Source: Desulfotomaculum nigrificans DSM 574
GTDB taxonomy: Bacteria; Bacillota; Desulfotomaculia; Desulfotomaculales; Desulfotomaculaceae
DNA: 64,000 nucleotides
Direction: 5' to 3'
NCBI RefSeq assembly: GCF_000189755.2
Contig: NZ_KI912183.1
Span: 2,234,257 to 2,298,256, forward strand
Below, one piece after another: positions 56,498-64,000 of this stretch (positions are counted from its first letter, which is position 1; each line of letters starts with the position of its first letter). The notes under the pieces were generated by a model, which worked only from the letters and a program-made list of their open reading frames with translations, searched no databases and had not been told where the DNA came from. Position numbers and translations under genes: made by a program.

Positions 56498-57161
56498 CTC
56501 CGGTTACCCCCTCTTTAAGCTGCAGGGTTTCTTTATTGATAAACCACTGTTGAATTGTTCCCACGATATTAAATACTACCCAGTACAGAGCCAAACCGGC
56601 CGGAACAGTATAGGCAATCCAGCCAATAAACAAAGGCATCATATATAACATGGTTCTTTGTGTTTGATCCTGGGTATTGGTGGTTAGTCTTGATTGTAAA
56701 TAAGTGGTAGCCGCTGCCAGAATGGCTAAAGGTATATCACCAGTTTTACTTAAAGATTCAACCCAAAGGAAGTGTGCATGGGCTGGATTTTTAAAAGGAA
56801 AAGCATATAAGGCCCGGTAAAGAGCGATAAGAATTGGCATCTGTATCAACAATGGCAAACAACCAGCCATCGGGTTGACATTGTTTTCTTTGTAAAGCTC
56901 CATAATCATTTGCTGCATTTTTTGCGGATCTTTGCCCTTATACTTATCTTGGATTTGTTTAATCTCAGGGGCCAATTTCTGCATCATAACCATTGAGCGC
57001 ATTTGCTTTTTAGAAAGAGGATATAAGGCCATTTTAATGATAACGGTTAAAATAATAATGGCCAAAGCATAGCTAGGCACGCCAATCTGAACGGTGAAAC
57101 CATACAGTAAGTTCATTAAATCAGTCATACCAGTTTTAATGTAATCAAACCAACCAAACAA
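56472..57161 (-). CDS. yidC: membrane protein insertase YidC
   Basis: A 229-residue short-form YidC/OxaA without the large extracytoplasmic domain. Five helices with YALAIIILTVIIKMALYPLS, KKQMRSMVMMQKLAPEIKQI, GCLPLLIQMPILIALYRAL and the C-terminal YTVPAGLALYWVVFNIVGTIQQ in part. It inserts membrane proteins alone or with SecYEG. It is the usual upstream neighbour of jag. Confidence 0.96.
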   Translation of the reverse strand: MFGWFDYIKTGMTDLMNLLYGFTVQIGVPSYALAIIILTVIIKMALYPLSKKQMRSMVMMQKLAPEIKQIQDKYKGKDPQKMQQMIMELYKENNVNPMAGCLPLLIQMPILIALYRALYAFPFKNPAHAHFLWVESLSKTGDIPLAILAAATTYLQSRLTTNTQDQTQRTMLYMMPLFIGWIAYTVPAGLALYWVVFNIVGTIQQWFINKETLQLKEGVTGVEGSRKGR

Positions 57162-57193
57162 ATCTAAACCCTCCTTAAAACCTCAGCCAACAA

Positions 57194-57400
57194 TTATATG
57201 GGATCATATCCTCCTGGATGAAAAGGATGGCATTTGGCCAATCTTTTAACAGTTAGCCATAAACCTTTAACCACACCGTATTTCTCAACAGCTTGTATAG
57301 AATATTGCGAACAAGTAGGATAAAACCGACAAGTGGGAGGCTTTAAGGGGGAAATAAACCTACGATAAAAACGAAGGCATAATAAAACCGCCTGCCGCAC
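57194..57400 (-). CDS. yidD: membrane protein insertion efficiency factor YidD
   Basis: A 68-residue YidD: an amphipathic start, [32 protein letters not shown] and the [11 protein letters not shown] tail. It assists insertion of membrane proteins. It lies between rnpA and yidC, its standard place. Confidence 0.96.
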   Translation of the reverse strand: MRQAVLLCLRFYRRFISPLKPPTCRFYPTCSQYSIQAVEKYGVVKGLWLTVKRLAKCHPFHPGGYDPI

Positions 57401-57411
57401 TATATCCTCTC

Positions 57412-57741
57412 CTAATTTAATAATCTACCCAAGACATGCCACACGTGTTTTTCCAACTGATGATATCCCTGATCAAAAGAAGGTTGGCGAACGATAAAAA
57501 CATAGTCATGTCCATCGGGAAAACGATCCAAATTAAGGCGACAAATCTCCTTTAATAACCTGCGTAAACGATTACGGCAAACTGCATTACCAACCTTTTT
57601 ACTGATGGAAAATCCAAACCTGCGTATTGAACTGCCATTAGGATGCATATACAACACAAGATAACGATTAGCAGCAGATTTACCATATTGATAAATATTT
57701 TTAAAATCTAAATTTTTTTTCAACGGAACAAACTTAGACAT
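57412..57741 (-). CDS. rnpA: ribonuclease P protein component
   Basis: A 109-residue basic protein. The signature is present: [27 protein letters not shown], of which [14 protein letters not shown] is the RNR motif. With RNase P RNA it trims the 5' ends of tRNAs. It lies just after rpmH. Confidence 0.97.
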   Translation of the reverse strand: MSKFVPLKKNLDFKNIYQYGKSAANRYLVLYMHPNGSSIRRFGFSISKKVGNAVCRNRLRRLLKEICRLNLDRFPDGHDYVFIVRQPSFDQGYHQLEKHVWHVLGRLLN

Positions 57742-57833
57742 TAAGCAGGTTTCCCAATTAGAGTTTTTTTTAATAGGCTAACCAATGAAACTAAAGTATA
57801 TACAAATTAGGAAAAGGCCACCAATTAAGCGGC

Positions 57834-57968
57834 CTATGCAGTCAAACGTTTTCTACCTTTTAAGCGTCTTCTCTTTAGGACATTGCGGCCGGATTTAGTG
57901 GACATCCGTTTCAAAAAACCATGAACCTTTTTATGTCTACGATTTTTGGGTTGGTAGGTTCGCTTCAA
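57834..57968 (-). CDS. rpmH: 50S ribosomal protein L34
   Basis: A 44-residue L34: [43 protein letters not shown]. The start is TTG 57968, eight bases after AAAGGGGG. rpmH is the gene bordering oriC in most Firmicutes. Confidence 0.97.
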   Translation of the reverse strand: MKRTYQPKNRRHKKVHGFLKRMSTKSGRNVLKRRRLKGRKRLTA

Positions 57969-58116
57969 AGTATATACACCCCCTTTAACAACTTATAGTA
58001 TATCAAAAAAATATGGAAATACTAGACAGTCACTGAAAATTATATTAAAATTCGCATCTTCAGTCAAGGACTACGTACCTTTGAAATTTTTAGGCTATTT
58101 AGTTATCTATACCATT

Positions 58117-58233
58117 TGTGGATATCCATTTAGCTGTTGATAACCTCTGGGAGTTTTGGTATTATTGATTTACACTTGTGGATTATTTTAGTTATCCAGT
58201 TTTTACACAGGCTGTGGATAAAACTGTGTACAA
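58117..58233. other. putative oriC part 1: DnaA-box cluster
   Basis: Between rpmH and dnaA are TGTGGATAT (58117), TGTTGATAA (58135), TGTGGATTA (58177), TTATCCAGT (58192), a perfect TGTGGATAA (58213) and TGTGTACAA (58225). The flanking DNA is AT-rich. Position and content fit the upstream half of a bipartite Firmicute origin and DnaA autoregulation. Confidence 0.8.
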
Positions 58234-58287
58234 CTTTGTTGACTAATGAAACTTTATAATTAGCTGCAGCACAGCTACAGACTGAAG

Positions 58288-58316
58288 ATTCCCTTATATT
58301 CTAAGGGGATTTTTTT
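58288..58316 (+). terminator. terminator-like hairpin in the dnaA leader
   Basis: ATTCCCTTA and TAAGGGGAT pair over nine positions (one G-U), five-base loop, then TTTTTT, 40 bases before the dnaA ATG. A smaller stem TAGCTG..CAGCTA lies just upstream at 58261-58277. Confidence 0.6.
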
Positions 58317-58356
58317 CGAATTCTTATCGAGCACCGTCAGGGGGTTTTTTCTTTAG

Positions 58357-59685
58357 ATGCAAAGTAATATTCAAGCCATGTGGGATCAAGTTCTGGTCCT
58401 TTTGGAAAAACAGGTTAATAAACATTCCTTTGACACATGGTTGGCCAAATGCAAACCGGTGGCATTTTATGACAATACCATCATTATAGAGGTACCGGAC
58501 CATTTTTCTAAAGGTTGGCTGGCCGACCGTTATGCGCCTATTATTAAACAAGCATACGAGGTTATTGCCCATCAAGAAGTTTCCCTGCAATTTATCCTGG
58601 CGGGCCAAGAACTTGAACAACCAAATAAGGCGAGGGAAAAAGCCCAAGATGAAACTTACATTAATATATTAAATCCCAGATACACATTTGATACTTTCGT
58701 TATTGGTAACAGCAACCGTTTTGCCCATGCGGCATCCCTGGCCGTTGCCGAATCTCCGGCGAAAGCTTATAATCCTTTGTTTATATATGGGGGAGTGGGT
58801 TTAGGTAAAACCCACTTGATGCACGCCATCGGACATTACATTCTGCAAAATAACCCTGGTCTCAAGGTGGCCTACTGTACATCAGAAAAATTTACTAATG
58901 AACTGATTAACTCAATCAGAGATGACCAAACCGAAGAGTTCCGTAATAAATACCGTAGTATGGATATTCTTTTAATTGACGACATTCAATTCCTGGAGAA
59001 AAAGGAACGCACCCAGGAAGAATTTTTCCATACATTTAATACCCTGTATGAAGCCAATAAGCAAATAATTATCTCCAGTGACCGGCCGCCGAAGGAAATT
59101 GCCACTCTGGAGGACCGTTTACGTTCCCGTTTTGAATGGGGTTTAATCACAGATATTCAATCTCCTGACTATGAAACCAGGGTGGCAATTCTGCGTAAAA
59201 AAGCTCAATTAGAAGGTTTATCTAATATTCCAGATGAAACCATTGCCTTTATTGCTGATAAAATTCAATCCAACATTCGGGAACTGGAGGGAGCTCTAAT
59301 CAGGGTAACCGCCTTTTCCAATTTGGAAAAACGAGAGGCTACTCCAGCCCTGGCGGCGGAAGTATTAAAAGATGTTATCTCACCAAGCAAACCTAAGGTA
59401 ATTACGGTACCTCTAATTATGCAAACCGTGGCTGATTTTTATGGCATTCGCCTGGAGGATTTAAAAGCTAAAAAACGTACTCGTTCGGTGGCTTTCCCGC
59501 GCCAGGTAGCTATGTATTTAACCCGGGAATTAATGGATTTATCTTTACCCAAAATCGGTGAAGAATTTGGAGGCCGGGATCACACCACTGTTCTACATGC
59601 CTGTGACAAAATTGTTGCCGATCTGGCCAGTGACCCGGTTCTGCAGGAAACCATTAAAGAATTAAGAAAACGAATCAGTGAATAA
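58357..59685 (+). CDS. dnaA: chromosomal replication initiator DnaA
   Basis: A 442-residue initiator. Domain I (about 1-80) is followed by a short linker, then the AAA+ domain with [20 protein letters not shown], Walker [17 protein letters not shown], Walker [12 protein letters not shown], and domain IV with the DnaA signature [15 protein letters not shown]. It binds DnaA boxes and opens oriC. AGGGGG lies 12 bases before the ATG, a long gap, and a terminator-like hairpin sits in the leader. Confidence 0.98.
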   Translation: MQSNIQAMWDQVLVLLEKQVNKHSFDTWLAKCKPVAFYDNTIIIEVPDHFSKGWLADRYAPIIKQAYEVIAHQEVSLQFILAGQELEQPNKAREKAQDETYINILNPRYTFDTFVIGNSNRFAHAASLAVAESPAKAYNPLFIYGGVGLGKTHLMHAIGHYILQNNPGLKVAYCTSEKFTNELINSIRDDQTEEFRNKYRSMDILLIDDIQFLEKKERTQEEFFHTFNTLYEANKQIIISSDRPPKEIATLEDRLRSRFEWGLITDIQSPDYETRVAILRKKAQLEGLSNIPDETIAFIADKIQSNIRELEGALIRVTAFSNLEKREATPALAAEVLKDVISPSKPKVITVPLIMQTVADFYGIRLEDLKAKKRTRSVAFPRQVAMYLTRELMDLSLPKIGEEFGGRDHTTVLHACDKIVADLASDPVLQETIKELRKRISE

Positions 59686-59718
59686 TGTGAATTGACAGTG
59701 GACATTTCTGTTAAAAAA

Positions 59719-59920
59719 GTGGATACCGTAAAAATTAATTTATTGCACCTGGAAAGCTGTGGATAATAATACCTGACTTTCTCCACAGCTTTCTTACAGG
59801 CAGAGGCTAATAAATTCCAGTACTCTAAGTCCATATGCACAAATTAACAACCTTTATTACTATTACTGCGAAAATAATATAAAATAATAATAAATAAAAT
59901 AAAAAAATAAACGGGAGATA
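59719..59920. other. putative oriC part 2: DnaA boxes, hairpin and AT-rich unwinding region
   Basis: In the dnaA-dnaN gap are AGTGGATAC (59719), a perfect TGTGGATAA (59758) and TTCTCCACA (59779). The 12-base arms 59752-59763 and 59782-59793 form a perfect hairpin containing box sequence. From 59847 to 59910 the DNA is almost all A/T, with TTATTACTATTACTG that may be DnaA-trio elements on the complementary strand. This is a candidate unwinding site. Confidence 0.7.
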
Positions 59921-59924
59921 GAAT

Positions 59925-61022
59925 ATGAAAATAATCTGCACCCGTCAGAACCTAGTTCAAGGAGTAACCACAGCCCAACGGGGTGTATCAGCCAAAAACC
60001 CCCTGCCAATTCTTTCGGGTATCTTATTTATAGCTAAAAATAACAGTTTAGAACTGCATGCCACAGATTTAGAAATGGGTATTCAATGTACCATACCCGC
60101 CAATGTCCAAGAAGAAGGATCAATAGTATTACCAGCCAGGTATCTGGGTGAAATTGTCAGAAGACTACCCGATGCACCCATCCAAATTGATGCCACCCAG
60201 GATAACAATGCGATAATCCGTTATGGACAGTCAGAAATTACCATTAATGGGTATGATGCCCAAGAGTTTCCGGTGCTTCCTACTCCCCAGGGTAAGGGTT
60301 CATTATCTATACCGGAGGAAGATTTAAAAGAAATACTCCGCCAGGTATTGTTTGCCACCTCTACTGATGAAAACCGCCCTGTTTTTACCGGAGTTCTCAT
60401 GGAAAACAACAATGGATGCTTGCGATTGGTGGCCACTGACACCCACCGGTTGGCCTTAAGAGAGGAGAATATCGGTAACGATATTGAGGACATCAGCGTC
60501 ATCATCCCTGGCAAAGCCCTTAATGAATTGGCCAGAGTAATTGGCGCCCCGGATCGTAATGTAACCATTTCACTGGGCGATAACCAGGTTATCTTCAGTA
60601 TGGAAGATACCAGGTTAGTTTCTCGGTTAATTGAAGGACAATTTCCTAACTACCGTCAGGTAATTCCCCGGGGATACAAAACCCGTCTGCGTATGCGCAC
60701 CAAAGAATTACTGGAATCGGTAGAAAGGGCCTCATTGTTGGCCAGGGTGGGTTCCCAAATTGTGCGTTTAGCCATTGAAGAGGAAAAAGTCATTATTACC
60801 GCCAATACAGAAGTAGGACGTATTCATGAAGAAGTTCCTGTTTTCCTGGATGGGGAAACAACGGCTATTTCCTTTAATGCCGTTTACTTGATTGATGCCT
60901 TAAGGGCAATTGGCAGCGATAACATTTATTTAGACCTGTCCGGGCCCCTAAGTCCCGGTATATTGCGTCCGGTGGAAGAGGATAATTACCTGTCGCTGGT
61001 GTTGCCGGTTCGTACATCCTAA
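59925..61022 (+). CDS. dnaN: DNA polymerase III beta sliding clamp
   Basis: A 365-residue clamp of normal length with three repeated clamp folds; VTTAQRGVSAKNPLPILSGI at the N-terminus, ATDTHRLALRE in the middle and the C-terminal YLVLPVRTS-type end (SLVLPVRTS). It encircles DNA and tethers the polymerase. It is the second gene of the dnaA operon. Confidence 0.98.
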   Translation: MKIICTRQNLVQGVTTAQRGVSAKNPLPILSGILFIAKNNSLELHATDLEMGIQCTIPANVQEEGSIVLPARYLGEIVRRLPDAPIQIDATQDNNAIIRYGQSEITINGYDAQEFPVLPTPQGKGSLSIPEEDLKEILRQVLFATSTDENRPVFTGVLMENNNGCLRLVATDTHRLALREENIGNDIEDISVIIPGKALNELARVIGAPDRNVTISLGDNQVIFSMEDTRLVSRLIEGQFPNYRQVIPRGYKTRLRMRTKELLESVERASLLARVGSQIVRLAIEEEKVIITANTEVGRIHEEVPVFLDGETTAISFNAVYLIDALRAIGSDNIYLDLSGPLSPGILRPVEEDNYLSLVLPVRTS

Positions 61023-61036
61023 GGGGTGGTGTCGCG

Positions 61037-61246
61037 GTGGAAAAAATCAAAATTAACAACCCAATAAGACTGGATCAGTTTTTAAAATGGGCTAACGTTA
61101 CAGGTTCCGGGGGTCAAAGCAAAATCATGATCCAATCGGGCATGGTTAAGGTGAACGGGATAACTGAAACACGACGCGGCAAAGTATTAAAAGCCAATGA
61201 TACTGTGGAAGTGGATGGTGCCGGCATTTTTCAAGTTGTGATGTGA
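61037..61246 (+). CDS. S4-domain RNA-binding protein (RlbA/YaaA type)
   Basis: A 69-residue protein with one S4 domain: RLDQFLKWANVTGSGGQSKI, MIQSGMVKVNGITETRRGKV, LKANDTVEVDG. It lies between dnaN and recF, the usual place of the YaaA/RlbA protein, suggested to act in 50S assembly. The start is GTG 61037, seven bases after GGGGTGG. Confidence 0.92.
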   Translation: MEKIKINNPIRLDQFLKWANVTGSGGQSKIMIQSGMVKVNGITETRRGKVLKANDTVEVDGAGIFQVVM

Positions 61247-61256
61247 AGGTGAAATT

Positions 61257-62360
61257 TTGCGGGTAGAAAATATAACCCTGAACAACTTTCGTAATTATGC
61301 TAAGGTTTCCTTTAAGCCCCATCCCTCTATAAATATCATCACCGGACACAACGCCCAGGGTAAAACTAATCTGCTGGAATCAATTTATTATAGTTTAAAA
61401 GGCCACTCCTTCAGGGCTGACAGAGACCGGGATGTAATTAAATGGCAACAGGAAACTGCGGTTATCAATACTGAAATCATGGTTTCCTCCCGGCAGTTTT
61501 TAATTCAGTGGTTAATTAAAGCCAGTGGCAAAAAATTTCGCCTTAACGGTACCGAGGTACCCCGGGCGGAATTAGATCAATTTGGAGTGGTTTTGTTTTG
61601 TCCGGAGGACCTGTACTTGGTTAAAGGTTCGCCCCAGGAAAGGAGACGCTTTCTTGACCTGGAAGTAGGCCCCCTGCACCCGGGTTACAGTCATGCATGC
61701 CGACAATATGCCAGGGTATTGAGTCAAAGAAATATCCTGCTGAAGGAAATTAGGGGTCGGCAAGCGAACCCGGATATATTAGATATTTGGGATGAGCAGC
61801 TTTACCGCCATGGCGCCAGGGTAATTTTTTTGCGGCTGCAGGTTCTCAAAAAATTAATTCCGGTGGCCAGAAGCATTCATCTTGAACTAACAAACGGCTT
61901 AGAACAATTACAAGCTAAGTATTTATCTTCCCTGGTCTTAGATCTTAGCTTTAGCGAAGAACAAATTTACCAGGTTTTTTCCCAGGCGGCCAAACAAATT
62001 AGAAAGCTGGAAATAGACAGGTGTCAAACCTTGCTGGGACCCCACCGGGATGATATCTCACTGGCCATTAACGGCGCCGAGGCCAAAACCTTTGGCTCCC
62101 AGGGACAGCAACGGACAGTGACCTTATCTTTAAAACTGTCAGTCCTGGAACTGTGGTACCGAGAATTCGGTCATTACCCGGTTTTGTTACTGGATGATGT
62201 ATTATTTGAACTGGATCATAACCGGCAAACCATGCTGTTAGATAAACTGCAGGACAAAGTGCAAACCTTTATTACCACCAGCTTCCCAGGGGGCATTGAT
62301 AATCAGATCAAGCAGGTGGGACAAGTCTGGCGGGTACATGCCGGTAACCTTACAGGATAG
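61257..62360 (+). CDS. recF: DNA replication and repair protein RecF
   Basis: A 367-residue SMC-like ATPase: ITLNNFRNYAKVSFKPHPSI, Walker A ITGHNAQGKTNLLESIYY, the signature FGSQGQQRTVTLSLKLS, and Walker B YPVLLLDDVLFELD. It helps load RecA at gaps. The start is TTG 61257, shortly after the S4 gene. Confidence 0.96.
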   Translation: MRVENITLNNFRNYAKVSFKPHPSINIITGHNAQGKTNLLESIYYSLKGHSFRADRDRDVIKWQQETAVINTEIMVSSRQFLIQWLIKASGKKFRLNGTEVPRAELDQFGVVLFCPEDLYLVKGSPQERRRFLDLEVGPLHPGYSHACRQYARVLSQRNILLKEIRGRQANPDILDIWDEQLYRHGARVIFLRLQVLKKLIPVARSIHLELTNGLEQLQAKYLSSLVLDLSFSEEQIYQVFSQAAKQIRKLEIDRCQTLLGPHRDDISLAINGAEAKTFGSQGQQRTVTLSLKLSVLELWYREFGHYPVLLLDDVLFELDHNRQTMLLDKLQDKVQTFITTSFPGGIDNQIKQVGQVWRVHAGNLTG

Positions 62361-62371
62361 GAGGAGTTTTC

Positions 62372-62632
62372 ATGTTTTTACACTTGGGTGGAGATGTGGT
62401 AGTCCTAAAAAAAGACATTATTGCTATTCTAGATACCCGTACCAAACAGTCCAGTATTACCAGGGAATTTATTGATATTGCCAAGGATGAAGGGTTTATT
62501 CAATCGATATCCAATCAGGAAAAAGAAAAATCCTTGGTTATTACCACTAAGGAAATTTATGTATCTCCTATATCCTGTACTACCCTTAAAAAGAGATCGG
62601 AAAATATTTTAGAAACCCAGGACGAAGAGTAG
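62372..62632 (+). CDS. remB: DUF370 regulator RemB
   Basis: An 86-residue DUF370 protein: MFLHLGGDVVVLKKDIIAIL, DTRTKQSSITREFIDIAKDE. In Bacillus the family member at this place (YaaB/RemB) relates to biofilm matrix control; RemA is its DNA-binding relative. GGAGGAG precedes the ATG. A terminator follows and separates it from gyrB. Confidence 0.9.
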   Translation: MFLHLGGDVVVLKKDIIAILDTRTKQSSITREFIDIAKDEGFIQSISNQEKEKSLVITTKEIYVSPISCTTLKKRSENILETQDEE

Positions 62633-62635
62633 CGA

Positions 62636-62660
62636 AACCGTGTTAACCACGGTTTTTCTA
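62636..62660 (+). terminator. terminator after remB
   Basis: AACCGTG and CACGGTT form a seven-pair stem, five-base loop, then TTTTCT. Confidence 0.8.
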
Positions 62661-62746
62661 ATTGCTTGGGAAAACTTGAACCTATGGATAGATAACGTAA
62701 GTACCCTATTTCGCCAGGGTGATTATTAAGACGTTAGATAAGTTTC

Positions 62747-62775
62747 TTGAGTGGTAATACTAATCATGGTATAAT
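62747..62775 (+). promoter_or_regulatory. gyrB promoter
   Basis: TTGAGT (62747-62752), 17 bases, TATAAT (62770-62775) with an extended TGG element, 35 bases before the gyrB start. Confidence 0.75.
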
Positions 62776-62809
62776 ATGGCGTTACAGTGAATGGATGGAG
62801 GTCATGGAC

Positions 62810-64000
62810 ATGGACCAACAGATTAATAAATATAGTGCGGACCAGATCCAAGTCCTGGAAGGACTGGAAGCAGTTAGACGCCGTCCAGGTATGTATATTG
62901 GCAGCACCAGTTCCAGAGGGCTGCATCACCTGGTGTATGAGGTGGTGGACAACAGTATTGACGAGGCCCTGGCCGGTTTTTGCAACCGCATAAGCGTGGT
63001 TATCCATAAAGATAATTCCGTTACCGTGGAGGATAACGGGCGGGGTATCCCGGTTGATTTGCACCCCAAGGTAGGCAAACCGGCGGTGGAAGTGGTTTTA
63101 ACCATGCTGCACGCCGGGGGCAAATTTGGCGGTGGCGGCTATAAAGTTTCCGGTGGTTTGCACGGTGTTGGTGTATCCGTTGTAAATGCCTTGTCCGAAA
63201 AATTAGAAGTTGAGATCAAAAGAAACGGTAACATTTATCATCAAGCATATTCCCGGGGTGTGCCTGTTTCTGAATTAAAAATAATTGGCAAAAGCAAAAG
63301 CACCGGCACTAAGGTTACCTTTAAACCGGACCCGGAGATTTTTGAGGAAACAACCTTTAGTTTAGAAACCCTGGTGCAAAGATTAAGGGAACTGGCATAT
63401 TTAAATAAAGGTGTTAAAATCACCATCAAGGATGAGAGAAAAGACCCCCCTGTAGAACAAACTTTTCAGTTTGATGGGGGAATTAGGGATTTTGTCAAGC
63501 ACCTCAATAGGAATAAACAAGTCCTGCACAGTAAGCCAATTTATGTAACCGGGGAAAAGGAACAAATCATTGTTGAAATAGCCCTGCAATATAATGACAC
63601 CTATAACGAAAATATTCTTTCCTTTGCCAACAACATTCATACGGTTGACGGTGGCACCCATGAAATAGGCTTTAAAACAGCCTTAACCAGGGTGGTTAAC
63701 GATTATGGTCGAAACCACAACCTGCTAAAAAACAGCGATCCTAACTTGTCCGGGGAGGACATCAGGGAAGGGGCCACCGTTGTCATCAGTGTAAAGGTAC
63801 GGGAACCCCAATTTGAGGGACAAACTAAAACAAAGCTAGGCAATAGTGAAGTTAGAGGAATTGTTGACTCTATTTTTGCCGATGGATTAGCCACTTATTT
63901 AGAAGAAAACCCCACGGTGGGTAAACGAATTATTGAAAAAGCCATTACTGCCGCCCGGGCCCGGGAAGCAGCCCGCAAGGCCAGGGAGCTTACCCGTAGA
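62810..64000 (+). CDS. gyrB: DNA gyrase subunit B, N-terminal part (cut by window end)
   Basis: 397 codons are present without a stop. The ATPase domain has [20 protein letters not shown], the Mg-binding [22 protein letters not shown], and the lid [33 protein letters not shown] marks the transducer loop with the catalytic lysine. It drives negative supercoiling with GyrA. Two ATGs are possible; the one at 62810 is eight bases after GGAGG and is preferred to 62804. Confidence 0.97.
   Translation, partial: MDQQINKYSADQIQVLEGLEAVRRRPGMYIGSTSSRGLHHLVYEVVDNSIDEALAGFCNRISVVIHKDNSVTVEDNGRGIPVDLHPKVGKPAVEVVLTMLHAGGKFGGGGYKVSGGLHGVGVSVVNALSEKLEVEIKRNGNIYHQAYSRGVPVSELKIIGKSKSTGTKVTFKPDPEIFEETTFSLETLVQRLRELAYLNKGVKITIKDERKDPPVEQTFQFDGGIRDFVKHLNRNKQVLHSKPIYVTGEKEQIIVEIALQYNDTYNENILSFANNIHTVDGGTHEIGFKTALTRVVNDYGRNHNLLKNSDPNLSGEDIREGATVVISVKVREPQFEGQTKTKLGNSEVRGIVDSIFADGLATYLEENPTVGKRIIEKAITAARAREAARKARELTRR

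Noticed and set aside
58239-58260. TTGACT and TATAAT upstream of dnaA as a promoter.
   Set aside because: The spacer is only ten bases; the -10 box may be real but its -35 partner is not clear.

Overview
The window looks like the replication-origin neighbourhood of a low-GC, endospore-forming Firmicute of the Desulfotomaculum/Peptococcaceae type. Evidence: the order rpmH-dnaA-dnaN-S4 protein-recF-remB-gyrB on the right; mnmE-mnmG-rsmG-parA-parB with three parS sites to its left; spore-related genes (lonC, yyaC); a SCIFF peptide with its radical-SAM maturase; and many TTG/GTG starts behind strong Shine-Dalgarno sequences. The species call is inference from gene content and order only.

Layout. 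1-4.0 kb is a cyclic-di-GMP locus: a FapA/DUF342-like gene (cut by the window edge), a Cache-domain sensor with an RsbW-like ATPase domain under a c-di-GMP-I riboswitch, an EAL phosphodiesterase, and a small tyrosine recombinase enclosed by a perfect 34-bp inverted repeat. The last item is very likely an invertible DNA switch abutting the EAL gene. 3.7-5.5 kb: tandem glycine riboswitch and a sodium:amino-acid symporter. 5.6-11.4 kb: a complete fructose PTS operon including ptsH and ptsI, under a DeoR-type regulator with helically phased operator repeats. 11.5-13.8 kb: YjbQ-like protein, AEC transporter, glutamine amidotransferase. 13.9-16.9 kb is a graveyard of IS1380, IS21 and IS30 remnants with small orphan genes. 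17.2-21.5 kb: nitroreductase, a frameshifted radical-SAM gene, a leaderless ArsR regulator, a HAD-Nudix fusion, a YbaK protein.

21.6-46 kb is mostly minus-strand housekeeping: rlmH, murA, a peptidase-MA protein, TPR protein, LysM/G5/M23 peptidase, scfB-scfA, three tRNAs, purA, dnaB-lonC-rplI-DUF2232, an MFS exporter with convergent MarR, rpsF-ssb-rpsR, DUF951-mscS, M18 aminopeptidase, CvpA, YkvI-like transporter, yyaC, a phosphoribosyltransferase and DUF4446. A family of long imperfect hairpin repeats sits in three intergenic gaps here.

46-64 kb: a divergent LarC-like protein, DUF554, the parAB/rsmG/mnmGE group, jag (khpB) split by a 1.3-kb IS30-family insertion with a 13-bp target duplication, yidC-yidD-rnpA-rpmH, the putative oriC with DnaA boxes, then dnaA-dnaN-rlbA-recF-remB-gyrB (gyrB cut by the window end). 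Transcription diverges from the oriC region.

The most notable items are the invertible element plus c-di-GMP riboswitch module, the IS30 disruption of jag, the scfA-scfB attenuating terminator, and an intrinsic-terminator-like hairpin in the dnaA leader.
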